In this document: piece after piece, positions 44,761-54,700 of the stretch
How the letters are laid out: each line of letters starts with the position of its first letter
How positions within the stretch are numbered: the first letter of the stretch is position 1
DNA from: Gordonia zhenghanii
GTDB lineage: Bacteria > Actinomycetota > Actinomycetes > Mycobacteriales > Mycobacteriaceae
NCBI RefSeq assembly: GCF_021738965.1
Contig: NZ_JAKKOQ010000014.1
Span: 1 to 64,000 of the forward strand
DNA: 64,000 nt
Direction of reading: 5' to 3'
Made by a program: the position numbers and the translations under genes
The notes under the pieces: generated by a model
Told to the model about the DNA's origin: nothing
Database searches by the model: none
What the model saw: only the letters and a program-made list of their open reading frames with translations

Positions 44761-45675
44761 TCACGGCAGCAACTCTCTCGCGCGCGCATCCACTTCGGCG
44801 CGCAGGGCGGCGTGGATCGCCTGCACCGTCGGACTCGTCAGCCGTTCCCGGCGCGCGGCGAACGAGAAGTCCATTCGGATCTCGACGTCGTCGCCGAGCA
44901 CCCGCTTCAAGTCGGGATGGCGGGTCGCGACGAACGCCGGGAGCAGTCCGATCCCGCCGCCCGCGCGGGTGGCCTCCACCTGTGCGAACACGTTGGTCGA
45001 CATCAACCGCGACGTCAACGCAGGGAGGTGGTGCGTGAGATCGAGGTCTCCCACCTGGAGCAGGGAGTCGACGTACCAGATCAACGAATGCTCGATCAGG
45101 TCTGCGGACGTCCGCGGCATCGGGTGCATCTGGAAGTACTCGTCGGTGGCGTACAGGCCGAGGGCGTACTCGGTGAGCGGCGCGGTCACGAGTTTGCCGC
45201 TCATCGGCACGCCGACCGCGATCGCGACGTCGAAACCCGACTGATGCAAATTGAGTTGTCGTGTGGCCGTGAGGACTTCCACGGTCAGGTCCGGATTGGC
45301 GTTGCGCAGCCGCGCCATCGCCGGGGCGACGAAGTAGGCGCCGAACGCGTCCGGCGCGGTGATCCGCACATTGCCGCGCAGCGAATTCGTCCGGGCGCCT
45401 GCCACCACGTCGATCGCACTCTCGACCGCGGACTCGATCGGCGCCGCCCGTTCGGCGACGTCGCGGCCGATCTCCGTCAGTTCCCAGCCGTCCACGCCCT
45501 GCTCCACCAGACGTACGCCGAGCACCTGCTCCAGGGCACGAATCCGGCGCGTCACCGTGCTCGAGTCGACGCCGAGATCGGTCGCCGCGACCGCCCGACT
45601 CCCCGCTCGCGCCACCGCCAACAGGTAGCGGAGATCGTCGGCCCGCACGCTCCGCGCATCGATACTGTCCGGCAT
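44761..45675 (-). CDS. LysR family transcriptional regulator
   Basis: 304 aa from ATG 45675. N-terminal winged helix (LRYLLAVARAGSRAVAATDL, then VDSSTVTRRIRALEQVLGVR) and a C-terminal periplasmic-binding-like effector domain. It is divergent from the HIBYL-CoA hydrolase gene, the classic position of a LysR activator, so it probably controls the valine/acyl-CoA catabolic genes to its right. No T-N11-A site was pinned down in the 146-bp shared region. Confidence 0.9.
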   Translation of the reverse strand: MPDSIDARSVRADDLRYLLAVARAGSRAVAATDLGVDSSTVTRRIRALEQVLGVRLVEQGVDGWELTEIGRDVAERAAPIESAVESAIDVVAGARTNSLRGNVRITAPDAFGAYFVAPAMARLRNANPDLTVEVLTATRQLNLHQSGFDVAIAVGVPMSGKLVTAPLTEYALGLYATDEYFQMHPMPRTSADLIEHSLIWYVDSLLQVGDLDLTHHLPALTSRLMSTNVFAQVEATRAGGGIGLLPAFVATRHPDLKRVLGDDVEIRMDFSFAARRERLTSPTVQAIHAALRAEVDARARELLP

Positions 45676-45821
45676 TGCACGATTGTAATCCGCTAGGAAG
45701 TCGCACCCGGCAGTTCTGCACCCCTGCCATGCGCAAATGTGCGTTGACGCACACCCTGCCCCTGGCGAAGATGGGTGTCGGCGGACACATGTCCGACGCC
45801 GACCCGAGGAGAACACCCGCG

Positions 45822-46880
45822 ATGCCCGCAGACACCGACTCGCCCGCCGTCGTCACGACGGTCACCGGACGCGCAGGTGTGATCACGTTGAACCGCCCGC
45901 GCTCGATCAACGCCCTCGATCACGAGATGGTGCAGTCGATGGACGCGACCCTCGTGGCCTGGGCCGATGACGACGCGATCGACGTCGTCGTGGTGCGCGG
46001 CGCGGGCGACCGCGGACTCTGCGCAGGCGGCGACATCGTCGCTATCCACCGGGACGCGAATGCGCTGGCGGGCGCGGGTGACGAAGCCGCAGCAGCGTCC
46101 GACTCGGCAGCGTTCTGGCGCGACGAGTACGTGATGAACGCACGGATCGGCGAGTACCCGAAGCCGTACGTCGCGTTGATGGACGGCATTGTGATGGGCG
46201 GCGGCGTCGGCGTCTGCGGGCACGCGAACACTCGGATCGTCACCGAACGCACTCGCCTCGCGATGCCCGAAGTGGGCATCGGACTGGTACCCGACGTCGG
46301 CGGTACGTGGCTCCTCTCGCACGTGGCCGACGAGCTCGGCACCTACGCCGCACTCACGACGACGCACCTGCGCGGCGGGGATGTGATGGCGCTCGGACTG
46401 GCCGACCACTTCGTTCCGTCCGAGGATCTCGACGCGCTCGTCGACGCTCTCGCCGACCGGCCGCTCGACGATGTCCTCACTGAATTCGCCCAGACCCCAC
46501 CGGATTCCGAGGTCGCGGGCGGGCGCGACTGGATCAAGACCGTGTTCGCGGCCGACACCGTCGCACAGATCCTCGAGAACTGCATCGCCACCGCCACGCC
46601 GGAGGGATTCGCGACGGCCGAGGCGATCGAAGGGAAGTCGCCCGCGGCGCTCGCCGCGACCCTCTCGGCACTGCGCGCCGCTGCGAACGATGGTTCGCTG
46701 CGCGAGTCCCTGGTCCGCGAGTACCGGTCGTCGTTGCGCTGCCTGCAGCACCCCGACCTCGCCGAAGGCATCCGTGCCCAAGTGATCGACAAGGACCGCA
46801 AGCCCGCGTGGAAGACCGGCCCGGTCGACGCTGACGCATTCACAGCGCCGCTGCCGGATCATCTCGAACTGAAGCTGTAG
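45822..46880 (+). CDS. echA9: 3-hydroxyisobutyryl-CoA hydrolase (enoyl-CoA hydratase/isomerase family)
   Basis: 352 aa from ATG 45822, preceded by GAGGAGA; ATG 45789 is also in frame. Crotonase-fold hydrolase of the HIBCH type, which releases 3-hydroxyisobutyrate from its CoA ester in valine breakdown. [18 protein letters not shown] and [20 protein letters not shown] form the oxyanion-hole strands, [19 protein letters not shown] carries the catalytic acid, and the long C-terminal extension after residue 240 is HIBCH-specific. It is like Rv1071c. It is followed 13 bp later by the enoyl-CoA hydratase gene. Confidence 0.88.
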   Translation: MPADTDSPAVVTTVTGRAGVITLNRPRSINALDHEMVQSMDATLVAWADDDAIDVVVVRGAGDRGLCAGGDIVAIHRDANALAGAGDEAAAASDSAAFWRDEYVMNARIGEYPKPYVALMDGIVMGGGVGVCGHANTRIVTERTRLAMPEVGIGLVPDVGGTWLLSHVADELGTYAALTTTHLRGGDVMALGLADHFVPSEDLDALVDALADRPLDDVLTEFAQTPPDSEVAGGRDWIKTVFAADTVAQILENCIATATPEGFATAEAIEGKSPAALAATLSALRAAANDGSLRESLVREYRSSLRCLQHPDLAEGIRAQVIDKDRKPAWKTGPVDADAFTAPLPDHLELKL

Positions 46881-46893
46881 AGAAGGAGACCCC

Positions 46894-47679
46894 ATGGCGA
46901 ATTCCCCCGAGTACGAGACGATCACGGTTCAGACGCAGGGCCGCGTGGGTGTGATCACCCTCGACCGCCCCAAAGCTCTCAACGCCCTGAACACCCAGTT
47001 GATGAACGAAGTCGTCGGCGCCGCAACCGCATTCGACGACGACCCCGCGATCGGTGCCATCGTGATCACCGGCTCGGATCGTGCGTTCGCGGCCGGAGCC
47101 GACATCAAGGAGATGTCGTCCAAGTCGTTCAGCGACGTGCAGTCCGAGCGCTTCTTCGGCGACTGGGACCGCCTCGCCGATCTGAGCACCCCGACGATCG
47201 CGGCGGTGAACGGCTTCGCCCTCGGCGGCGGCTGCGAACTCGCGATGCTGTGCGACATCCTGATCGCAGGCGACACCGCGAAGTTCGGGCAGCCCGAGAT
47301 CAATCTCGGCGTCATCCCGGGCATCGGCGGATCACAGCGCCTGACCCGCGCAGTCGGCAAGGCCAAGGCGATGGACCTGATCCTCACCGGCCGTCAGATG
47401 AAGGTCGACGAAGCCGATCGTCTCGGCCTCGTCTCCCGCGTGGTCCCCGCCGAGGAGACTCTGCAGACCGCACTCGACGTCGCAGGCGAGATCGCGGACA
47501 AGTCGGCGATCGCGACCTCGCTCGCCAAGGAGGCGGTCAACCGCGCTTTCGAGTCGGGCCTCACCGAAGGCGTCCGCACCGAACGCTCCCTGTTCTACTC
47601 GACGTTCGCCACCGACGACCAGACCGAAGGAATGGCCGCCTTCGTCGAGAAACGCACCCCGAACTTCCAACACCGCTGA
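46894..47679 (+). CDS. echA8: Enoyl-CoA hydratase
   Basis: 261 aa. Hydrates 2-enoyl-CoA esters. [15 protein letters not shown] and [16 protein letters not shown] form the oxyanion hole. The two catalytic Glu positions lie in GGGCELAM and [15 protein letters not shown]. It is very close in pattern to mycobacterial EchA8. AGAAGGAGACC precedes ATG 46894. It completes a valine or short-chain fatty acid catabolic unit with its neighbours. Confidence 0.93.
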   Translation: MANSPEYETITVQTQGRVGVITLDRPKALNALNTQLMNEVVGAATAFDDDPAIGAIVITGSDRAFAAGADIKEMSSKSFSDVQSERFFGDWDRLADLSTPTIAAVNGFALGGGCELAMLCDILIAGDTAKFGQPEINLGVIPGIGGSQRLTRAVGKAKAMDLILTGRQMKVDEADRLGLVSRVVPAEETLQTALDVAGEIADKSAIATSLAKEAVNRAFESGLTEGVRTERSLFYSTFATDDQTEGMAAFVEKRTPNFQHR

Positions 47680-47728
47680 CCCCACCCGCCCACTGATCGA
47701 GCCCACCACCGCTGATCGACCCTTAACC

Positions 47729-47902
47729 CGCTGGTCGAGCGAAGTCGAGACCCCACCACCCGCTGATCGAGCGAAGTCGACATAGCTCCGCTGGTCGAGC
47801 GGAGCCGACATAGCTCCGCTGATCGAGCGGAGTCGAGACAGCTCCGCTGGTCGAGCGGAGTCGAGACAGCTCCGCTGGTCGAGCGGAGTCGAGACCCACC
47901 CC
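47729..47902. repeat. Dispersed repeat cluster F, six tandem copies
   Basis: Copies of CGCTGGTCGAGCGRAGTCGA begin near 47729, 47761, 47789, 47818, 47845 and 47873, with 28-32 bp periods and A/G variants at fixed places. It is the largest array in the window and the only one placed between two co-directional genes in one apparent operon (echA8 and mmsA). It ends 14 bp before the mmsA start, just before its AAAGGAG site. Confidence 0.88.
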
Positions 47903-47916
47903 AAAGGAGCACCACC

Positions 47917-49452
47917 ATGACCGACGTCATCCCCCACTACATCGGCGGCAAGCGCACCACCACGATCGGCGACGCCGCACCCTCGGGTCGCACCGCCGAC
48001 GTCTTGAACCCGAGCCTGGGCACTGTGCAGGCACAGGTCGCTCTCGCGTCGACCGACGAGGTCGCGGCCGCGGTCGCGATCGCCTCCGAGGCGCAGAAGG
48101 TGTGGGCGTCGTGGAACCCGCAGCGTCGCGCCCGCGTCCTGATGCGGTTCATCACGCTGGTGAACGAGAACATGGACGAGCTGGCGACGTCGCTGTCGAT
48201 GGAGCACGGCAAGACGTTCGAAGACGCCAAGGGCGATGTGCAGCGCGGCATCGAGGTCATCGAGTTCGCGACCGGCATCCCGCACCTGATCAAGGGCGAA
48301 TACACCGAGGGCGCGGGCCCCGGCATCGACGTCTACTCGATGCGCCAGCCGCTCGGCGTGGTCGCGGGCATCACCCCGTTCAACTTCCCCGCCATGATTC
48401 CGCTGTGGAAGGCCGGACCGGCCCTGGCGTGCGGCAACGCCTTCATTCTGAAGCCGTCCGAGCGCGACCCGTCGGTCACCGTGCGTCTGGCCGAACTGTT
48501 CACCGAGGCCGGCCTGCCCGACGGCGTGTTCCAGGTCGTCAACGGCGACAAGGAGTCGGTCGACGCCCTCCTGACCCACCCGGACGTGAAGGCTCTCGGG
48601 TTCGTCGGCAGCAGCGACATCGCGCAGTACATCTACGAGACCGCGGCAGCCAACGGCAAGCGGTCGCAGTGCTTCGGCGGCGCGAAGAACCACATGATCA
48701 TCCTTCCGGACGCCGACCTCGACCAGGCCGTCGACGCTCTCGTCGGCGCAGGTTACGGTGCCGCCGGTGAGCGCTGCATGGCGATCTCGGTGGCTGTGCC
48801 GGTCGGCGAGGAGACGGCTGAAGCGTTGCGCGCCAAGCTCGTCGACAAGGTGAAGGCATTGCGCGTCGGCCACTCGCTGGACCCGAAGGCCGATTACGGT
48901 CCGCTCGTCACCGGCGCCGCGCGCGACAAGGTCGTCGACTACATCGGGCAGGGCGTCGAGTCCGGAGCCGAGCTCGTCATCGACGGGCGCGAGCGCACCA
49001 GCGACGACTCCACCTTCGACGGCGACGACCTGTCGAACGGCTACTTCGTGGGCCCGACCCTGTTCGACCACGTCACCAAGGACATGTCGATCTACACCGA
49101 CGAGGTGTTCGGTCCGGTGCTGACGATCGTCCGCGCCAAGGACTACGACGAGGCACTCGCCCTCCCGACCGAGCACGAGTACGGCAACGGCGTCTCGATC
49201 TTCACCCGTGACGGCGACGCCGCGCGCGACTTCACCTCGCGCGTCGAGGTCGGCATGGTCGGCGTCAACGTGCCGATCCCGGTCCCGGTGGCCTACCACA
49301 CGTTCGGCGGCTGGAAGCGGTCCGGATTCGGCGACCTGAACCAGCACGGTCCGGCGTCGATCATGTTCTACACGAAGACCAAGACGGTCACGCAGCGGTG
49401 GCCGTCGGGCATCAAGGACGGGGCCGAGTTCTCCATCCCGACGATGGAGTGA
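47917..49452 (+). CDS. mmsA: CoA-acylating methylmalonate-semialdehyde dehydrogenase
   Basis: 511 aa. Converts methylmalonate semialdehyde to propionyl-CoA in valine breakdown. AGITPFNFPAMIPLWKAGPA is the cofactor segment, FVGSSDIAQYIYE the Rossmann turn, and the nucleophile Cys lies in AAGERCMAISVAV. The conserved general-base Glu of other aldehyde dehydrogenases is replaced in CFGGAKNH, the hallmark of the CoA-acylating MmsA class. AAAGGAG precedes the ATG. Confidence 0.93.
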   Translation: MTDVIPHYIGGKRTTTIGDAAPSGRTADVLNPSLGTVQAQVALASTDEVAAAVAIASEAQKVWASWNPQRRARVLMRFITLVNENMDELATSLSMEHGKTFEDAKGDVQRGIEVIEFATGIPHLIKGEYTEGAGPGIDVYSMRQPLGVVAGITPFNFPAMIPLWKAGPALACGNAFILKPSERDPSVTVRLAELFTEAGLPDGVFQVVNGDKESVDALLTHPDVKALGFVGSSDIAQYIYETAAANGKRSQCFGGAKNHMIILPDADLDQAVDALVGAGYGAAGERCMAISVAVPVGEETAEALRAKLVDKVKALRVGHSLDPKADYGPLVTGAARDKVVDYIGQGVESGAELVIDGRERTSDDSTFDGDDLSNGYFVGPTLFDHVTKDMSIYTDEVFGPVLTIVRAKDYDEALALPTEHEYGNGVSIFTRDGDAARDFTSRVEVGMVGVNVPIPVPVAYHTFGGWKRSGFGDLNQHGPASIMFYTKTKTVTQRWPSGIKDGAEFSIPTME

Positions 49453-49463
49453 CGCACCCTACT

Positions 49464-49536
49464 GCTGAGATCAGTACGCTCATCGACCCCTGGGGACTAT
49501 TAGTCCCCGCACAGCGGTGAGCGTACTGATCTCAGC
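49464..49536. other. Nested long palindrome (19-bp perfect arms) between mmsA and the acyl-CoA synthetase gene
   Basis: GCTGAGATCAGTACGCTCA (49464-49482) is the exact inverse of 49518-49536. Inside the 35-bp loop lies a second perfect palindrome, GGGGACTA-T-TAGTCCCC. Together they can form a long stem with an inner hairpin. It is 11 bp after the mmsA stop and no T tract follows. It could be a terminator, an RNA-processing site or a mobile palindromic element. Confidence 0.88.
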
Positions 49537-49589
49537 ACCGACTCGACTGGCGATCCAATCCGACCCGAATCCGAAAGCTGCGCCGTACC

Positions 49590-51104
49590 GTGACAAACGT
49601 GGATGTCCGAGTGAATACGATCGATTCCCTTCTACGCAGGTCGGCGTCGCGCACGCCGAACGCCGTCGCTCTCCGGTTCGCCGACTGCGACTGGACGTAC
49701 CGCGCGCTCGACGACGCCGTGACGCGCGCTGCTGCGCGGCTCCTCACGCTCGACGTCGAGCCCGGAGCGCGAATCGCAGCATTCGGGGTGAACTCCGACG
49801 CCTACCTGATCGGGTTCCTCGCCACGATCCGCGCGGGCCTGGTGCACGTGCCGATCAACTTCGCTCTCAAAGCAGGCGAGCTGCGGTACTTGCTTGAGGA
49901 CTCCGGCGCCTCCATCGTGTTGGTCGATCCGCCGCTGCGACCGACGCTCGACGAGGTCACGACCGATCTCCCGGTGATCGCCCTGCGCGACGCCGACGAC
50001 AGCCTCGTGGCCTCGTCGTCTGACGGTCCGGTGCCCGAGCTGGACGTCGTCGTCGCGCCGACGGACCTCGCGCAGCTCCTGTACACGTCGGGCACCACCT
50101 CCGCGCCGAAGGGCGCGATGATGACCCACCAGGCACTGGTCCACGAGTACGTGTCGAGTCTGATCGGCCTCGACTTAGCAGTCGACGACGCCCCGCTGAT
50201 CGCCATGCCGCTCTACCACTCGGCAGGCATGCACGTGTTCGCGCTGCCGTACCTCTCGATCGGCGCAACGGTCTCGTTGATCGAGAAGCCCGACGTCGGC
50301 GAGATCCTCCGGCTCGTGGAGGAACGCCGCATCGGATCTCTGTTCCTGGCGCCGACGGTGTGGGTGCCCCTCGCGAACAGTCCCGAACTGGACTCCCGTG
50401 ACCTGAGCTCGTTGAAGAAGGCGCAGTACGGCGCGTCGATCATGCCGGTGACCGTCTTGAATCGGCTGCGCGAACGCTACCCGGACATCGGCTTCTACAA
50501 CTGCTTCGGTCAGTCCGAGATCGGCCCACTCGCCACCATTCTGCGACCCGAGGAACACGCCGACCGTCCCGCCTCGTGCGGACGCCCGGCGTTCTTCGTC
50601 GAGACCCGGATCGTCGACGGGAACGGCGACGACGTCCCGGTCGGCGAGCAGGGCGAGGTCTGCTACCGCTCGCCGCAGCTGTGCAGCGGCTACTGGAACA
50701 AGCCGGAGGCAACCGACGAGGCGTTCACGGGCGGCTGGTTCCATTCCGGCGACCTCGTGACCAGCGACGAGCAGGGGTACATCACGGTCGTCGACCGGAT
50801 CAAGGACGTCATCAACACCGGCGGTGTCCTCGTCGCCTCTCGCGAGGTGGAGGACGCCGTCTACCTGCACCCGGCGGTTGCCGAGGTCGCGGTGATCGGG
50901 ACGCCCGACGAGAAGTGGATCGAGGCGGTGACAGCAGTCGTCGTCACCAAGGACGACCAGTCGGTCACCGAAGGCGAGTTGATCGCGTTCGTGAAGGAGC
51001 GAATCGCGCCGTTCAAGGTCCCCAAATCGGTGACGTTCGTCGACGAACTCCCGCGCAATCAGAGCGGCAAGCTGTTGAAGCGGGAGCTGCGCGCGCAGGC
51101 GTGA
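49590..51104 (+). CDS. Acyl-CoA synthetase (AMP-forming, FadD family)
   Basis: 504 aa from GTG 49590. Adenylate-forming ligase that activates a carboxylic acid with ATP and CoA. Motif A3 is LLYTSGTTSAPKGAMMTH, A5 is YNCFGQSEIGP, A7/A8 are WFHSGDLVTSDEQGYITVVD and RIKDVINTGG, and the catalytic Lys is in NQSGKLLKREL. The acid substrate is unknown; medium-chain or aromatic acids are typical for this size. It lies downstream of the valine genes after the palindrome, so it may be separately transcribed. Confidence 0.92.
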   Translation: MTNVDVRVNTIDSLLRRSASRTPNAVALRFADCDWTYRALDDAVTRAAARLLTLDVEPGARIAAFGVNSDAYLIGFLATIRAGLVHVPINFALKAGELRYLLEDSGASIVLVDPPLRPTLDEVTTDLPVIALRDADDSLVASSSDGPVPELDVVVAPTDLAQLLYTSGTTSAPKGAMMTHQALVHEYVSSLIGLDLAVDDAPLIAMPLYHSAGMHVFALPYLSIGATVSLIEKPDVGEILRLVEERRIGSLFLAPTVWVPLANSPELDSRDLSSLKKAQYGASIMPVTVLNRLRERYPDIGFYNCFGQSEIGPLATILRPEEHADRPASCGRPAFFVETRIVDGNGDDVPVGEQGEVCYRSPQLCSGYWNKPEATDEAFTGGWFHSGDLVTSDEQGYITVVDRIKDVINTGGVLVASREVEDAVYLHPAVAEVAVIGTPDEKWIEAVTAVVVTKDDQSVTEGELIAFVKERIAPFKVPKSVTFVDELPRNQSGKLLKRELRAQA

Positions 51105-51244
51105 CCGTCCGCCCCTGGGCGAGGCGACCATTCGGGCGCAACCCCTGACGAGAGTCTGACGACGCGCTAGCCTCGGGTCAGGGCCCGTGCCCCGGTCGCG
51201 CGGGCCTCCTACAGCCCACCCTCTACCTCCCTAGGAGGACGAGC

Positions 51245-52693
51245 ATGACGGACGACAAGAACTACACGACCACCGACTCGGGCGCGCCTGCCGGAAGCGA
51301 CGAGCACTCTCTCACGGTTGGGGCCGCAGGCCCCATCGTCCTGCACGATCACTACCTGATCGAGCAGATGGCCCAGTTCAACCGCGAACGCATCCCCGAG
51401 CGCCAGCCGCACGCCAAGGGCAGCGGCGCGTTCGGCACGTTCGAGACCACCGGAGACGTGTCGGCGTACACGTGCGCCTCCCTGTTTCAGCCGGGCGCGA
51501 AGACCGAGATGGTGGCACGGTTCTCCACCGTCGCCGGTGAGCGCGGCAGCCCGGACACCTGGCGCGATCCGCGCGGATTCGCGTTGAAGTTCTACACCGA
51601 TGAAGGCGTCTACGACATGGTCGGCAACAACACGCCGGTCTTCTTCATCAAGGATCCGATGAAGTTCCAGCACTTCATCCGTTCGCAGAAGCGCCGCGCC
51701 GACAACAACCTGCGCGACAACGACATGCAGTGGGACTTCTGGACGCTGTCGCCCGAGTCGGCGCACCAGGTCACCTGGCTGATGGGCGACCGCGGCATCC
51801 CGCGCACGTGGCGGCACATGAACGGCTACAGCTCGCACACCTACCTGTGGGTCAACGCCGAGGGCGTCAAGCACTGGGTCAAGTACCACTTCATCACCGA
51901 CCAGGGCGTCGAGTTCCTGAAACAGGACGAGGCCGATCAGCTCGCGGGCGCCGACGGCGACTTCCACACGCGCGATCTGTTCGACTCGATCGCGAAGGGC
52001 GACAACCCGAGTTGGACGCTCAAGGTCCAGCTCATGCCGTTCGACGATGCGAAGAACTACCGGTACAACCCGTTCGATCTGACGAAGGTCTGGCCGCACG
52101 CCGACTACCCCCTCCACGAGGTGGGCACGATGACGCTGCACACCAACCCGACCGACAACCACGCGCAGATCGAGCAGGCGGCCTTCGAGCCGAGCAACGT
52201 GGTGCCGGGGATCGGTTTCAGCCCCGACCGGATGCTGCTCGGTCGTGTGTTCGCGTACTCGGACGCACACCGTGCACGGCTCGGAGCCAACTACAAGCAG
52301 ATCCCGGTCAACCGGCCGCACAACGAGGTCCGCACCTACTCGAAGGACGGTGCGATGCGCATCGATCCGGTGAGCGACCCGGTGTACGCGCCGAACTCGA
52401 AGGGCGGTCCGGCCGCCACGTATTCGGGGCAGGCCGAGCCGCAGTGGGCCAGCGACGGCGAGATCGTCCGCAGCGCCTACGTCGACCACTCCGAGGACGA
52501 CGACTGGTCGCAGCCCGGCTCGTTGGTCCGTGACGTCTTGGGCGACGACGAGCGGGATCGACTGGCGGGCAACGTCGCCGGACATCTCCTCGGCGGGGTC
52601 AGCGAGCCGGTGCTCGCGCGGGCGTTCGAGTACTGGCGCAACGTCGACGCCGATCTCGGAGCCGAGATCGAGCGGCGGGTACGCGCCGGATAG
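51245..52693 (+). CDS. katA: Monofunctional haem catalase
   Basis: 482 aa, clade 3 small-subunit catalase. Catalytic His56 lies in [12 protein letters not shown], the distal Asn at about 128-129 in [13 protein letters not shown], and the proximal haem Tyr in [14 protein letters not shown]. It starts at ATG 51245 after CTAGGAGGACGAGC. No furA or oxyR gene adjoins it, unlike katG loci. The preceding 140 bp hold no gene. A very strong hairpin follows the stop. Confidence 0.96.
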   Translation: MTDDKNYTTTDSGAPAGSDEHSLTVGAAGPIVLHDHYLIEQMAQFNRERIPERQPHAKGSGAFGTFETTGDVSAYTCASLFQPGAKTEMVARFSTVAGERGSPDTWRDPRGFALKFYTDEGVYDMVGNNTPVFFIKDPMKFQHFIRSQKRRADNNLRDNDMQWDFWTLSPESAHQVTWLMGDRGIPRTWRHMNGYSSHTYLWVNAEGVKHWVKYHFITDQGVEFLKQDEADQLAGADGDFHTRDLFDSIAKGDNPSWTLKVQLMPFDDAKNYRYNPFDLTKVWPHADYPLHEVGTMTLHTNPTDNHAQIEQAAFEPSNVVPGIGFSPDRMLLGRVFAYSDAHRARLGANYKQIPVNRPHNEVRTYSKDGAMRIDPVSDPVYAPNSKGGPAATYSGQAEPQWASDGEIVRSAYVDHSEDDDWSQPGSLVRDVLGDDERDRLAGNVAGHLLGGVSEPVLARAFEYWRNVDADLGAEIERRVRAG

Positions 52694-52720
52694 ACGCGCT
52701 CACCGCGAGACGCGAACGAC

Positions 52721-52756
52721 AGACGGCGCCGGAGCACTCGTGCTCCGGCGCCGTCT
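52721..52756. terminator. Bidirectional terminator hairpin, perfect 16-bp stem
   Basis: AGACGGCGCCGGAGCA (52721-52736) pairs without mismatch to 52741-52756 with a CTCG loop, 27 bp after the katA stop and 59 bp before the stop of the convergent MFS gene. ACTCTTCCC follows on the + strand. Confidence 0.85.
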
Positions 52757-52815
52757 ACTCTTCCCAGCGCGCGCTCGAACTCGGGTCCTGTGCGTCCGGC
52801 TCCGCGCCTCATGCA

Positions 52816-54051
52816 TCACGGCAGGTGCCTGCGCGATCGGTAGGCGATGGCTCCGAGGGAGATCCCGAGCAGGACGATCAACGCGATCAGCAGTTCCAGC
52901 GTCGTGAAGGGCGGGGTAAGGGCCGCGAGAATCGTCGGCATCGCGAACCCGAGGTAGGCGACGGCGTAGAAGATCCCGGTCAGTCGCGCGAGATCTTCGG
53001 GCGGCGCGATCCGCTGCACCTCCATCAGTCCCGAGGTGAGCCCGATTCCGAAGCCGACGCCGAACACGACGCTCGCGACGACGCCGATCGACAGGCTGTC
53101 CGCGGTGACGGCGACGATCATGACGACGATGCCGAGCAGGAGGGTGGCCAGCGAGACGAGCAGGCCGCGTGCGCTCGACGCCGAGTCGATGCGTTTTGCG
53201 AGCGGCTGGACCGCCGCGCTGGTGCCGAGCGCGATGACGCTGAGCAGCGTCCCGTACGCGAGACCGAGACCGCCTGCCGCGTCGGCGAGCAGAACCGGTT
53301 GGTAGCCGTACGACAGCCCGCACGCGATGAACAGCCACGGGCAGCAGATCAGCACCACGCGCACGAACCGGCGGTGTCGCGCCGACGGCACGAGAAGCGG
53401 GCTCCGTTCGGTGGCCTGCCCGGACACGGCGGGCGCCGTCTCCGTCGGCCGCAGCAGCAGCCATGCGAACGGCGCCGCTACGGCGATGTGCAGGAGGAAC
53501 GGCAGCGTGTGCGTCCACGGCCCCCATTGGGCGATGCAGCCCGCGACGAGCGCTCCGAGCGCCGAGCCGAGGGTGAACGCGAGCGACGCGCGTCGCGCGC
53601 CCGACGACACGTCCGCGTGCGGGTCGAACGACGGATGCGACAGCTCTTTGAGCCAGGTGGTGCCGACCGCGGTCGCGGTGCCGACGGCGACCCCGGAGAA
53701 CATCCGCCCGACGAAGATCGTCCACAGGCCGAGTTCCTCGCTCGCGAGCAGCGCACTGCCGATGAGGCCTGCGGCCACCGCCACCAGCATCGGTGCACGC
53801 CGGCCGACACGGTCGGCGACGGAGCCCGAGACGATGAGGGCAGGCACCAGACCGACGACGTAGATCCCGAGGAACGCCGTGACCGTCGACGCCGAGAAGT
53901 GGTCTTGTTCGCGGTACATGACGAGGAGCGGACTGAACTGGTTGCCCGACCACGCGCACACGAAGAGCGCGCCGAACACGAGCACCCAGTCGCGCGGGAA
54001 CGTCCTCGCCGACGCGACCGACGCGGCGCGGATCTGCGTCCCGGCGGTCAC
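52816..54051 (-). CDS. MFS transporter
   Basis: 411 aa, about 12 membrane helices. Motif A-like SVADRVGRRAPMLVAV lies between helices 2 and 3, and GRMFSGVAVGTATAVGTTWL matches helix 4-5 patterns. Probably a drug or metabolite exporter. GTG 54051 overlaps the upstream GntR stop (GTGA), so the two are co-translated and the GntR protein likely controls it. The substrate is unknown. Confidence 0.88.
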   Translation of the reverse strand: MTAGTQIRAASVASARTFPRDWVLVFGALFVCAWSGNQFSPLLVMYREQDHFSASTVTAFLGIYVVGLVPALIVSGSVADRVGRRAPMLVAVAAGLIGSALLASEELGLWTIFVGRMFSGVAVGTATAVGTTWLKELSHPSFDPHADVSSGARRASLAFTLGSALGALVAGCIAQWGPWTHTLPFLLHIAVAAPFAWLLLRPTETAPAVSGQATERSPLLVPSARHRRFVRVVLICCPWLFIACGLSYGYQPVLLADAAGGLGLAYGTLLSVIALGTSAAVQPLAKRIDSASSARGLLVSLATLLLGIVVMIVAVTADSLSIGVVASVVFGVGFGIGLTSGLMEVQRIAPPEDLARLTGIFYAVAYLGFAMPTILAALTPPFTTLELLIALIVLLGISLGAIAYRSRRHLP

Positions 54052-54686
54052 AGCGCGCCCTGGTACAGGTCGAAGTGGGTCTGCAGGAGCGCGGAGTAGC
54101 GGTCGGCCGCGCCGTCGCGCAGGCAGGTGGCCAGCTGCTCGTGGTGGTCCAACGATGATCGGAGGTTGGCCGGGTCGATGCGCAGCAAGAGGTTCCGCAG
54201 ACGCTGCTGACGGGCCCGTAGTTGCTCGTAGAAGTGCACGGCGATCGGATTGCCGGAGGCGCGGACGACGAGGAGGTGGAACTCATCGTCGACGACGGTG
54301 AACCCGTCGACGTCCTGGGCGTCGGCGAGGACGCGTTGGCGTGCGAGGTTCGCGTCGAGGTCGGCGCGAGTCTGCTCGCCGAGTCCGCCCTTGCCGAACA
54401 GCTGGGCTGCGGCCGCCACCTCGATCGCGTGGCGCATCGAGAGGACGTCGCTCGTCTCGGACGGAGTCATCGGTCGGACGACGGCGCCGCGACGCGGCTG
54501 CAGATCGAGGAGCTGTTCTGCTTCTAAGCGGAGGAACGCTTCATGCACCGGGGTGCGGCTGAGTCCCAACTCCGCGCTGACGGCGACCTCGCTGAGCAGC
54601 GATCCGCCCGGCAGATCGCCGCTGATGATGCGGCTCTTCGTCGCCGTGTACGCACGCTCGGCCGCGACTTCGGCATTCGATCCCAT
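54048..54686 (-). CDS. GntR family transcriptional regulator (FadR/VanR subfamily)
   Basis: 212 aa from ATG 54686. N-terminal winged helix (LLSEVAVSAELGLSRTPVHE) and a helical FCD effector domain with the metal-binding Asp and His residues (DDEFHLLV, DHHEQLATCL). It is coupled to the MFS gene. A twin TTGCATGCA palindrome 15-36 bp upstream of the start is the likely autoregulatory operator. The effector is unknown. Confidence 0.9.
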   Translation of the reverse strand: MGSNAEVAAERAYTATKSRIISGDLPGGSLLSEVAVSAELGLSRTPVHEAFLRLEAEQLLDLQPRRGAVVRPMTPSETSDVLSMRHAIEVAAAAQLFGKGGLGEQTRADLDANLARQRVLADAQDVDGFTVVDDEFHLLVVRASGNPIAVHFYEQLRARQQRLRNLLLRIDPANLRSSLDHHEQLATCLRDGAADRYSALLQTHFDLYQGAL

Positions 54687-54700
54687 ACCGGAGAAATTAC

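Noticed and set aside
47332..49347. 671-codon open frame antisense to echA8, the repeat array and mmsA
   Set aside because: Mirror of certain genes; its middle translates the dispersed repeat, and no motif is present.
51209..52585. 458-codon frame antisense to katA
   Set aside because: Shadow of the catalase gene with biased composition and no domain.
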